A stretch of 12,493 nt of DNA, taken from Alistipes sp. (GTDB lineage Bacteria > Bacteroidota > Bacteroidia > Bacteroidales > Rikenellaceae). Below, one piece after another: positions 1 through 5,921 of this stretch (the stretch's first letter is position 1; each line of letters opens with the position of its first letter). Made by a program: the position numbers and the translations under genes. The DNA is taken from positions 1 to 12,493 of the forward strand of contig VSOO01000025.1 of the NCBI GenBank assembly GCA_009774895.1, given 5' to 3'. Under the pieces are notes generated by a model. That model ran no database searches. It had not been told where the DNA came from and worked only from the letters and a program-made list of their open reading frames with translations.

Positions 1-1767
1 AATCGGATCCCAGGTACCTGACAGTTCGCCCGGGGTAAGCAGCTTATCTGTCCCGGGTTTGTTCCAACCTTCGTCGAACGACGGCACGTGGAGGTAAAGC
101 CCCGTCAGCGGATCAGCCGGGAAGTCGGACGGAAGCTCCGAGAATTGGAGCCGGAGCGTGTTCGGATTGAACGAAAGCACCGCAGCCTTGAAAGCCACCG
201 GCAGGATCTCCGCGCCGTTTTCCGTAATCTGCACATAGGACGAAACGGCCGTGGGCACACCGTCGTTATCGACGCCGCAGGCGATTTTGAGCGTCATGCC
301 TCGCATGGGAGGATTCGACAGCCCCGCAAGCCGTACGCTCCACACCTTGTTCTGCGCGTCCCATGTCTCATTCTCGGTCAGACCGCCGCCGGCCGCATAG
401 TCGGGGAATTCCCAGTTGTCATTCAGACCGAACAGCATGCAGGTCGAAATACCGTTGGCGTTGTACACGAACTTGTTGTCGGGGTCGATGATCGTAACGC
501 GCAGCCATCCGTCCTCGATGTTCGCCTTCAGTGCGAAAGCATCCTCCTCGTATTCGGCGGGCTGGGCTATGTAGTCGTAGGCCACGCAACGCGTGCAGGT
601 CGCACCGTTGGACTCCGTGGCCGAAACCATGAAGTAGATGCGCTCGCCGTCTTCCGGCTTCAGGTAGGGCAGGAACAGCGGCTTGGTGAGCTTGATGTAC
701 TTTCCGTCCTTGGAGGTGAAGAGTTTCTGCTCCGTAACGATCGTGCGGCGCACTTCGCCCCAGTCGTTCTTCACGTCGCGCTCCAGCCACCAGCGGTACT
801 CGACATCGGCCGCGAGCGTCTGGCCCGACTTGAGCTGCGCCTCCGAAAGGTCGGTGTAGGTGCGCACGCGGTAGTCGGGAGCCTTCTGCACGTACTCGAT
901 CGGTGCCGTGCGCTGCAACTGTCCGGGATTCAGACGCATGGGTTCGTCCGACGGGTTCATCAGGCGCGTCATCGAATTGCCGTCGGCATCGGTCACCTTC
1001 ACCGTGAAACCTTTCGAGAAATCGGTGGGCAGCACCACGCAGCGCACCTCGACGGCATCGGATGCCGAGGTGCCCGCCGCAATGTCGCCCTCGACCCGCA
1101 CCCAGGTGCACTCCTGGTAGTTGATGAAGTAGTCGTCGCCATTCTCGCGCACGGCCGGGTCGGCATAGCCCTCGGGCAGGGTCTTGTAGGTCGTAAGGCC
1201 GAAGAGTCCGGAGATGGGATAGCCTGCGGCGTTCACCTCCACGCTGCGCAGCCCGGTCTGGGCCGGAGCATAGACCGGAACGACCAGCATGGCCGCCATC
1301 GGCTTGAAGAGCACGCCCTTATCCGACGCCTTCCAGCGGCCTACCATCGGGAACACCTTCGGCGCGAGACCGTCGGCCACGTATGCCTGCACGTTGGGCA
1401 CGGTCTGCCACAACGCATCCACGCCGTACTTCGAGTCGAACATCGGGTTGAGCGCTCCGACCGTAGCCATGTTGAACGTGGCTCCGGGAATGCTCCGCGG
1501 CTCCTGAAAGCCGAAGAAGCAGCCCAGGGGCGCACCTTCACGGGGTTTGAAGTGGTGCCAGCTGTAACCCGATCCGGTGTATACGGCCAGCGTATCCTCT
1601 AAGGTCCACTCCGGCTTCGTGCCGTCGAGCGCCACGCGCGTGGCCTGCCCGAGGCGCGCCTCGATTGAGTAGACCGTCTCGGTGCCGGAATCGGGAACCA
1701 GCGCCTCGTCCCGGGCGCACGACACGACCGCAAAGGCCGCGGCGCACAATAAAAACAATCTTTTCAT
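1..1767 (-). CDS. Fimbrillin-like surface lipoprotein, module B (3' end cut by window)
   Basis: The frame stays open for 589 codons from the ATG at 1767 to the window edge, so the C-terminus is missing. The N-terminus is a lipoprotein signal: MKR, a hydrophobic stretch and the lipobox VVSC, with the lipidated Cys at residue 17. It is followed by ARDEA, an acidic patch like those linked to surface export in Bacteroidetes. After that comes a pattern typical of Mfa/fimbrillin-like N-terminal domains (IEARL, TRV, a Trp, then an Asp before AVY), followed by PMVGRW, FKPMAAMLVVPVY, GFTVKVTDADG and LNPGQLQ. These blocks recur in the lipoprotein at 1998-3563, so the two are paralogues. The rest looks like several beta-sandwich repeats. 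The protein is probably anchored in the outer membrane as an adhesin or fimbria-type subunit; its ligand is unknown. The start lies 19 nt after the stop of the 52-aa peptide gene, and the next upstream gene rules out a longer start. Family assignment is by motif pattern only. Confidence 0.85.
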   Translation of the reverse strand, partial: MKRLFLLCAAAFAVVSCARDEALVPDSGTETVYSIEARLGQATRVALDGTKPEWTLEDTLAVYTGSGYSWHHFKPREGAPLGCFFGFQEPRSIPGATFNMATVGALNPMFDSKYGVDALWQTVPNVQAYVADGLAPKVFPMVGRWKASDKGVLFKPMAAMLVVPVYAPAQTGLRSVEVNAAGYPISGLFGLTTYKTLPEGYADPAVRENGDDYFINYQECTWVRVEGDIAAGTSASDAVEVRCVVLPTDFSKGFTVKVTDADGNSMTRLMNPSDEPMRLNPGQLQRTAPIEYVQKAPDYRVRTYTDLSEAQLKSGQTLAADVEYRWWLERDVKNDWGEVRRTIVTEQKLFTSKDGKYIKLTKPLFLPYLKPEDGERIYFMVSATESNGATCTRCVAYDYIAQPAEYEEDAFALKANIEDGWLRVTIIDPDNKFVYNANGISTCMLFGLNDNWEFPDYAAGGGLTENETWDAQNKVWSVRLAGLSNPPMRGMTLKIACGVDNDGVPTAVSSYVQITENGAEILPVAFKAAVLSFNPNTLRLQFSELPSDFPADPLTGLYLHVPSFDEGWNKPGTDKLLTPGELSGTWDPI

Positions 1768-1786
1768 TTGGTTGCAATTTTTCGAT

Positions 1787-1945
1787 CTACCACTCCCAGG
1801 GCGTCGAACTGTCGTCGAACTCCTGCATTTCGCCGAACGGCGTCGATACGGCGAAACCCTGTTCGGTCCGCACGCACACCGTGTCGATTGCCGGCGCTAC
1901 GTAGGCCGGCTGCGTCGTCGCCGACGCAATCGAATCTCTTTTCAT
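1787..1945 (-). CDS. 52-aa EQGFAVS peptide, module B
   Basis: This short gene has an ATG at 1945 and a TAG at 1787. It encodes a 52-residue peptide starting MKRDS, with EQGFAVS at residues 28-34 and ending in WEW. I recognise no enzyme or domain, and there is no signal peptide or membrane segment. It aligns without gaps over its full length with the peptide at 3581-3739, with 20 identical positions out of 52. Shared features include Tyr15, Ala17-Pro18, Cys24-Val25, EQGFAVS, Glu39, Gln41, Asp44, Trp50 and Trp52. That conservation and the equal length show it is a real gene and not chance. It sits 19 nt before a fimbrillin-like lipoprotein gene, so translation of the two is probably linked. It starts only 12 nt after the T-run of a strong terminator. 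Possible roles, all inferred, are a chaperone or partner of the lipoprotein, a processed peptide, or a regulatory leader peptide. Confidence 0.8.
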   Translation of the reverse strand: MKRDSIASATTQPAYVAPAIDTVCVRTEQGFAVSTPFGEMQEFDDSSTPWEW

Positions 1946-1957
1946 GATTTTTTCGGG

Positions 1958-1988
1958 AAAAAACGCCCTCCGCCCGAAGCGGAGGACG
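1958..1988 (-). terminator. Strong intrinsic terminator between the two modules
   Basis: On the minus strand a 10-bp stem (1979-1988 with 1964-1973, one G-T pair) closes a 5-nt loop and is followed at once by six T (1963-1958). This is a textbook intrinsic terminator just after the module A lipoprotein stop. Its T-run ends 12 nt before the ATG of the module B peptide, so it lies between the modules and no promoter fits after it. It may act as a partial terminator that sets the ratio of module A to module B expression. Confidence 0.85.
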
Positions 1989-1997
1989 CAAAATTGA

Positions 1998-3563
1998 TTA
2001 CTTCGTATAAACGACTTCGTTGGACACATGGTCGGGCAGACCGTCTCCGTCGTCATCGCAGCAGCCTACCTGTATGTAGTGTTCGCCCGGATACATCAGT
2101 GCCGGAGTGGTCATGGAGATCGTACCGGCCGTCGCGTCGTACGTTGCCGACAGGAATCCCGCGGCATTCTGCATCGACCAGTCGTTCTTTTTGTCCACCA
2201 GCACCCAGGTCTTGTAATTCTCCCAGGTAAACGCCTCGGGGTTCTCCACCGTGATCGTAAGCTTCATACCCGTATAGGTTACGGAAATCTGAATCGTAGC
2301 CTCGCCCGTTTCGACTTTCGGCGTATAATAGATGAATTCGTACTGACGGGTGTAAACCGAACCGTCCTTACGTGCGGCGATGAGCTCCAGACGGCACTTG
2401 TCGCCCTGCGAGAGGTAGTGTGCGACGTCGGCCATCCGTTCGTGCAGCAGGATCGGCGCATCGGCCGCCAGCGTCACCTCCTCCGCCGTCTCATTGACCG
2501 GGAGCCAGCTGTCGCCTGCCGGGCGGTAAAGCTTGATGGAGTAGGTCGTGGCAGCCTCCACCTGATCCGGATCGGCCGGCGTCACGGCGATCTTGCCCTG
2601 GTCGTCGGGATCCACGGCGAGCGTGAGCGCCGGTGCGAGCTGGTTGTAGAGCAGCGGCTCGAAAGCCTGCATCTGGCCCGGACGCAGCGCCAGCTCGGTC
2701 TCCGATGCGGGCTTTTTCACGGTCATCGTGCTGCCCTCGGCATCGGTGATCTTGAGCGTGAAGCCGTCGCGGTAGTCGCCCGCAGCGACCGCCATATAGA
2801 GCTCCGCAGCCGTCTCCGCCTGGGTGCCCGGACGCATTTCGCCCTTCAGCACCACGCGTTTGCTGCCCTCCTCGTCCGCAACGACGTACGTATCGACCTG
2901 CTCGGCCGAGGGATCGGCTACGTTGTAGTTCTCGGGCAGGTCGAGGTTGTTCAGGGCCACCTTACCCGTCATGTTGCGCACGGGCGAGGTGAGCTCCACC
3001 TGTTCGATCACCACGCCCTCCTCGGCCACATAGAGCGGAATGCGGAAGACGCCTGCCACGGGCTTGAACATCACCTGCGCATCGTCCTCAAGCCAGCGGC
3101 CGATCAGCGGCAGGGCGCCCTTGGCGACGGAACCCTCGGTGTAGGTCTGCTCCTCGGGTACGGTCATCGCAATGCGCGAACGCTCGGGTGCACCCATCGG
3201 AGCGCCCTGGTACACGGCGACATAATAATCCTGTCGGTAAACGGGTTCGGGGGCGTCGGTGCCCGAAAAAATACCGGTTTGTCTGATTGTCTGGCCGTCC
3301 TGCTCGACAGTGCGGGTTTCGTAGACGGCCCAATTCGACGAAAGGACATAGACGCAGTCCTCGTCGTCCCACTTCAGATCGGTGCCCTCGATGTGGACAC
3401 GGGTGGGGTTGGAAAGCTGTGCTTCAATTACATATTCCCGATTTTCGGAGGGGGGGGGAATTTCACCGTTGCCAATCGCCTCTTTGGCGCCGTCGCAGGC
3501 CGTGGCAGCCAGGGCCAGACCGGCGCATCCCAGGAAATGGAGAGATTTCTTCATGACATTCAT
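1998..3563 (-). CDS. Fimbrillin-like surface lipoprotein, module A, with C9 tract
   Basis: The gene encodes 521 aa from the ATG at 3563. A second in-frame ATG at 3554 gives 518 aa and a more typical MKK start. I chose 3563 because the 17-nt gap to the peptide stop resembles the 19 nt in module B. The signal peptide ends in an ATAC lipobox (Cys23). A Gly/Pro linker follows, in which nine consecutive C bases encode Pro36-Pro38. The next part resembles Mfa/fimbrillin-like N-terminal domains: IEAQL, TRV, a Trp and acidic residues, a FSG block, and later PLIGRW, FKPVAGVFRIPLY, GFTLKITDAEG and RPGQMQ. The C-terminal half looks like fibronectin- or BACON-like beta domains (for example TYSIKLYRP and YEFIYYTPK). 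It is a paralogue of the lipoprotein at 1-1767 and is likely surface exposed in the outer membrane. A one-base change in the C tract would end translation after about 44-46 residues, so it is a candidate phase-variable gene. The family call comes from motif pattern alone. Confidence 0.88.
   Translation of the reverse strand: MNVMKKSLHFLGCAGLALAATACDGAKEAIGNGEIPPPSENREYVIEAQLSNPTRVHIEGTDLKWDDEDCVYVLSSNWAVYETRTVEQDGQTIRQTGIFSGTDAPEPVYRQDYYVAVYQGAPMGAPERSRIAMTVPEEQTYTEGSVAKGALPLIGRWLEDDAQVMFKPVAGVFRIPLYVAEEGVVIEQVELTSPVRNMTGKVALNNLDLPENYNVADPSAEQVDTYVVADEEGSKRVVLKGEMRPGTQAETAAELYMAVAAGDYRDGFTLKITDAEGSTMTVKKPASETELALRPGQMQAFEPLLYNQLAPALTLAVDPDDQGKIAVTPADPDQVEAATTYSIKLYRPAGDSWLPVNETAEEVTLAADAPILLHERMADVAHYLSQGDKCRLELIAARKDGSVYTRQYEFIYYTPKVETGEATIQISVTYTGMKLTITVENPEAFTWENYKTWVLVDKKNDWSMQNAAGFLSATYDATAGTISMTTPALMYPGEHYIQVGCCDDDGDGLPDHVSNEVVYTK
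3450..3458 (-). repeat. Homopolymer tract of nine C in lipoprotein gene
   Basis: There are nine consecutive G on the plus strand, read as three CCC codons in the lipoprotein gene, 13-15 codons after the lipidated Cys. With eight C the frame meets TAA about six codons after the tract; with ten C it meets TGA about eight codons after. Either change abolishes the mature protein. Runs of this length are known slippage sites in phase-variable surface genes; that this one varies is inference. Confidence 0.9.
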
Positions 3564-3580
3564 TGTTTTAGACGTTGTTC

Positions 3581-3739
3581 TTACCAGGTCCAGACACCAT
3601 CTCCTTCGTCGAGACCCTGGATCTCGTTCGCCTCCATCGAGACGGCGAAACCCTGCTCGGCATTCACGCAGCACACCGACATCTCGGGTGCGGCGTAAGA
3701 TTGCGGACGGAAACCCTCCGCACGTACTTCGTACTTCAT
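3581..3739 (-). CDS. 52-aa EQGFAVS peptide, module A
   Basis: This short gene has an ATG at 3739 and a TAA at 3581. The 52-residue product starts MKYEV and has AAPEM at 16-20, a Cys-Cys pair at 23-24, EQGFAVS at 28-34 and WTW at the end. It matches the module B peptide residue for residue in length, with 20 of 52 identities and no gaps. No signal peptide, membrane segment or known domain is visible. It is the first gene after the promoter at 3892-3923, and its start is preceded by an AT-rich stretch without a Shine-Dalgarno site, as is usual in Bacteroidetes. The lipoprotein gene begins 17 nt (or 26 nt) after its stop, so it probably shares the transcript. The function is not known. The repeated pairing with fimbrillin-like lipoproteins suggests a linked role in their expression, export or assembly, or a separate peptide product. 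Confidence 0.82.
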   Translation of the reverse strand: MKYEVRAEGFRPQSYAAPEMSVCCVNAEQGFAVSMEANEIQGLDEGDGVWTW

Positions 3740-3768
3740 AGATTTTGAAATAGATAATAAAAATAAAT

Positions 3769-3830
3769 CCGGAACACATATCCGACCGTTCCGGGAAATC
3801 GGTCATAGCCTATGTCGAACCTCCGACCGA
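3769..3830 (-). promoter_or_regulatory. Structured 5' leader of module A with competing hairpins
   Basis: On the minus strand, TCGGTC (3830-3825) can pair with GACCGA (3804-3799). GACCG within the second arm (3804-3800) can instead pair with CGGTC (3788-3784). A further perfect 7-bp hairpin joins CCGGAAC (3794-3788) to GTTCCGG (3775-3769) across a 12-nt loop, and is followed by a T-rich stretch interrupted by single A residues. The middle pairing and the last hairpin share base 3788, so they exclude each other. This could be an attenuator-like leader. No known riboswitch class was recognised. Confidence 0.4.
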
Positions 3831-3891
3831 AAGTCGTCCGCAGACCTGCTGCCGACAGTCGCAACGCATTCGCAACGGAATTGTTCTGCGA

Positions 3892-3923
3892 CAAATATAA
3901 ACAATTTATTCTGAAATGCCAAA
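3892..3923 (-). promoter_or_regulatory. Bacteroidetes-type promoter for module A
   Basis: On the minus strand there is a TTTG (3923-3920), a 20-nt spacer, and TATATTTG (3899-3892), which fits the Bacteroidetes -33 TTTG and -7 TAnnTTTG consensus. Transcription would start near 3885, leaving a leader of about 145 nt before the peptide ATG at 3739. It lies in the 269-nt gap between the glycosyltransferase stop and the peptide gene. It is the only recognisable promoter for either module. Confidence 0.75.
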
Positions 3924-4008
3924 AACAGACACGGAAAATACGCCGTTCGGCCGTCAAATCGCAGTTGCATGCGCGTCCTGCGCAAGCGACCGGCCGCACG
4001 GCGAAGCC

Positions 4009-5019
4009 TCACATCATCCGCCCGAAGGTCCGGCGCCCCGCGAGGTAGCGCAGCACGATCGAACCCCGATAGATATAGGTGCCGGCGAATGCCCGGCGTG
4101 TCGCCTGAATCCGGCGCCGGGCCCGGGCGAGTTCGCGATGATGCCGCAGGAACCACCACCACGCGCGGCCCACGGCGCAGAAGTTCCGCCAGCGCCCCTG
4201 CGCCAGGTAGGAGAGTGCCGCGAGCGCATCGAGCGGCGGCCGCACCACGGCCGTAAGCAGCCGCTGCGGCGCGGGTGCGCACTTGAACAGCATGGCGAGG
4301 TTGTTCCGGTGGTTGAAGTAGACTTTGGCGGGCGACTGCGCCTTCAGCGTGCCGCCGCCCAGATGGTATACCGTGCTTCGGGGCACGATCCTCACGCGGC
4401 GGCCCGCAATCCGCATCCGCCAGCAGAGGTCGATCTCCTCCATGTGGGCGAAGAACGAGGCGTCGAAACCGCCCAGCTCGCGGAAGACCTCCGCACGGCA
4501 GCAGAACGCCGCACCGCTCACCCAGAACACGTCGCGCTCGTCGTCGTACTGCCCCTCGTCACGCTCCACGCAGCGCAGGATGCGTCCGCGGCAGAACGGG
4601 TAGCCCAGCAGGTCGAGATAACCGCCCGCGGCCCCCGCATACTCGAACGACGCCCGGTCGCGCCACGACCGCAGCTTCGGGGCCACGGCCGCCACGTCGG
4701 GTTCGCGCTCCAGCACCTCAAGCAGCGGTTCGAGCCACCCCGCCGGGGTCTCCACGTCGGAGTTCAGCAGCACGAAGCACTCCGCATCCACCTCGCGCAG
4801 CGCACGGTTGTACCCCTCGGCGAAGCCGTAGTTGCGTCCGAGGCGCACCACGCGCACCGTGGGGAACTCGCGCGCGAGCACCTCGGCGGAGTCGTCCGTG
4901 GAGCCGTTGTCGGCCACGGTGACCCCCACCCCTGCGGGCGCCGCGGCCACCACCGAGGGCAGGAAGGTGCGCAGGTGGTCGCGGCCGTTCCAGTTGAGTA
5001 TGACGATCTCTGCGGTCAT
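4009..5019 (-). CDS. Family 2 glycosyltransferase
   Basis: The product is 336 aa, a usual length for a rhamnosyltransferase-like GT2 enzyme. The N-terminus shows a GT-A fold: a first strand EIVILNWNG (residues 4-12), the nucleotide-binding DNGSTDD at 37-43, GRNYGFAEGYN at 61-71 and LLNSDVE at 84-90, where Asp88 stands in the metal-binding DXD position. MEEIDLCWR at 193-201 fits the catalytic ED motif region. The C-terminal third is rich in Arg and aromatic residues and looks membrane-associated. The enzyme would transfer a sugar from a nucleotide donor to a lipid-linked or lipopolysaccharide acceptor on the cytoplasmic face; donor and acceptor cannot be read from sequence. The ATG at 5019 overlaps the stop of the acyltransferase gene by 4 nt (ATGA), so translation is probably coupled. 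No convincing terminator follows. Confidence 0.93.
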   Translation of the reverse strand: MTAEIVILNWNGRDHLRTFLPSVVAAAPAGVGVTVADNGSTDDSAEVLAREFPTVRVVRLGRNYGFAEGYNRALREVDAECFVLLNSDVETPAGWLEPLLEVLEREPDVAAVAPKLRSWRDRASFEYAGAAGGYLDLLGYPFCRGRILRCVERDEGQYDDERDVFWVSGAAFCCRAEVFRELGGFDASFFAHMEEIDLCWRMRIAGRRVRIVPRSTVYHLGGGTLKAQSPAKVYFNHRNNLAMLFKCAPAPQRLLTAVVRPPLDALAALSYLAQGRWRNFCAVGRAWWWFLRHHRELARARRRIQATRRAFAGTYIYRGSIVLRYLAGRRTFGRMM

Positions 5020-5921
5020 TCGCGTTTGTGTTTCCATCTCCGATGGGACCACATCCACAATTCGGGCCGTTCGCGGATCATCGACTCCAGACGACGCACG
5101 TAACGCTCCGTGATCTCGTGTTCGGCCACCTCCTCCTCGCCGTCGTAGATGCACTCGAAGCTCATCTCGTAAAAGCCCCTGCGCACGCGGTCCATGCGTG
5201 CGAAGTAGACCGGCAGGCGGCATTTGAGCGCCAGCTTCTCGCCCCCGTCGAAGAAGAGCGTGTCCTGGTTGAGAAAGCGGAACCAGTGGCTGTCGGGGCG
5301 GCGCGGGGGATTCTGGTCGGCGATGAGGCCCATGACCAGGTTCTTGCCCTCGATGCCGCCGTTGCGGTTGCGCAGGTAGAAGCGCAGGCTCTCGCCCATG
5401 GTCACGGTCATCGTATTGTGGCGTCGTCGCAGCCGCTGGTAGAGCTCCTCCATCACCGTGCTGCGCAGCGGATGGTAGACCGCCACCACCACCTGCGAGG
5501 GTTCGTACGTGCCCCAGAACGAGCCGTACTCCCAGCATCCGAAGTGGGCCATCAGGGCGATCCAGTCGCGGCCCGCCGTGGCGCGGCTGTGGCCCTCGGC
5601 ATTGGCGAAGCGTATCATGCGGCGCGACTTCTTCACGCCGGCGAGCGACACCGTATCGACGAAGATTTCGGCCAGCGTGCGGTAGAACCGCCGGCGGATG
5701 CGCCGGCGCTCGGACTCGCTCTTCTCGGGGAAGGAGTTGCGCAGGTTCTCCGTCACGACCTTCATGCGGTAGCGCAGGCAGCAGAAGAGGATGAAGAAGA
5801 CGATGTTCTCGACCACGTAGTAGCGGAACCAGTAGGGCAGCAGCGCGAAGCCGCAGCACAACGCCCACAGCGTCTCAAGGCCGGCCCGCTGCCAGAGGGT
5901 CATCGGCGTGTTAGTTCTCAT
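5016..5921 (-). CDS. LpxL/HtrB-family lipid A acyltransferase
   Basis: The product is 301 aa, close to the usual 290-310 for this family. A hydrophobic N-terminus (about residues 14-50) anchors it in the inner membrane. HFGCWE at 126-131 is the HX4(D/E) catalytic motif, and NLRNSFPEKS at 59-68 is typical of the family. GLIADQNPPR, near residue 220, and a FFDGGEKLALKCRLPVYFARM-type block match later family regions. It likely transfers a secondary acyl chain to a lipid A precursor, although some Bacteroidetes members make other acylated lipids. The start is uncertain: the ATG at 5921 overlaps the upstream stop by 11 nt, while the ATG at 5903 (MTLWQ) leaves a 7-nt gap and fits the family equally well. 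The 4-nt overlap with the glycosyltransferase supports a shared role in the lipopolysaccharide or glycolipid pathway. Confidence 0.9.
   Translation of the reverse strand: MRTNTPMTLWQRAGLETLWALCCGFALLPYWFRYYVVENIVFFILFCCLRYRMKVVTENLRNSFPEKSESERRRIRRRFYRTLAEIFVDTVSLAGVKKSRRMIRFANAEGHSRATAGRDWIALMAHFGCWEYGSFWGTYEPSQVVVAVYHPLRSTVMEELYQRLRRRHNTMTVTMGESLRFYLRNRNGGIEGKNLVMGLIADQNPPRRPDSHWFRFLNQDTLFFDGGEKLALKCRLPVYFARMDRVRRGFYEMSFECIYDGEEEVAEHEITERYVRRLESMIRERPELWMWSHRRWKHKRE

Noticed and set aside
88..1602. Long plus-strand open frame (504 codons) opposite the module B lipoprotein.
   Set aside because: It is in exact codon register with the opposite gene, is rich in Arg, His and Val, has no domain or signal, and the minus strand has a clear lipoprotein. 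It is an antisense shadow of GC-rich coding DNA.
2028..3698. Plus-strand open frame (556 codons) opposite the module A genes.
   Set aside because: Same pattern: antisense register, no recognisable motif, and it would cross the peptide gene and the intergenic gap.
3564..3806. N-terminal extension of the module A lipoprotein to an ATG at 3806.
   Set aside because: It would overlap the peptide gene in another frame and bury the signal peptide about 80 residues inside the protein.
3892..3923. Invertible promoter of the kind known for Bacteroidales surface loci.
   Set aside because: I found no pair of inverted repeats flanking the promoter; only short local hairpins lie on its downstream side.
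3970..3984. Hairpin TGCGC-GTCCT-GCGCA after the glycosyltransferase gene, considered as a terminator.
   Set aside because: The stem is only 5 bp and no T-run follows on the minus strand.
3736..3999. Minus-strand 87-codon frame spanning the module A promoter and leader.
   Set aside because: It covers the TTTG/TATATTTG promoter, lacks a domain or good start, and fits leader DNA better than coding.
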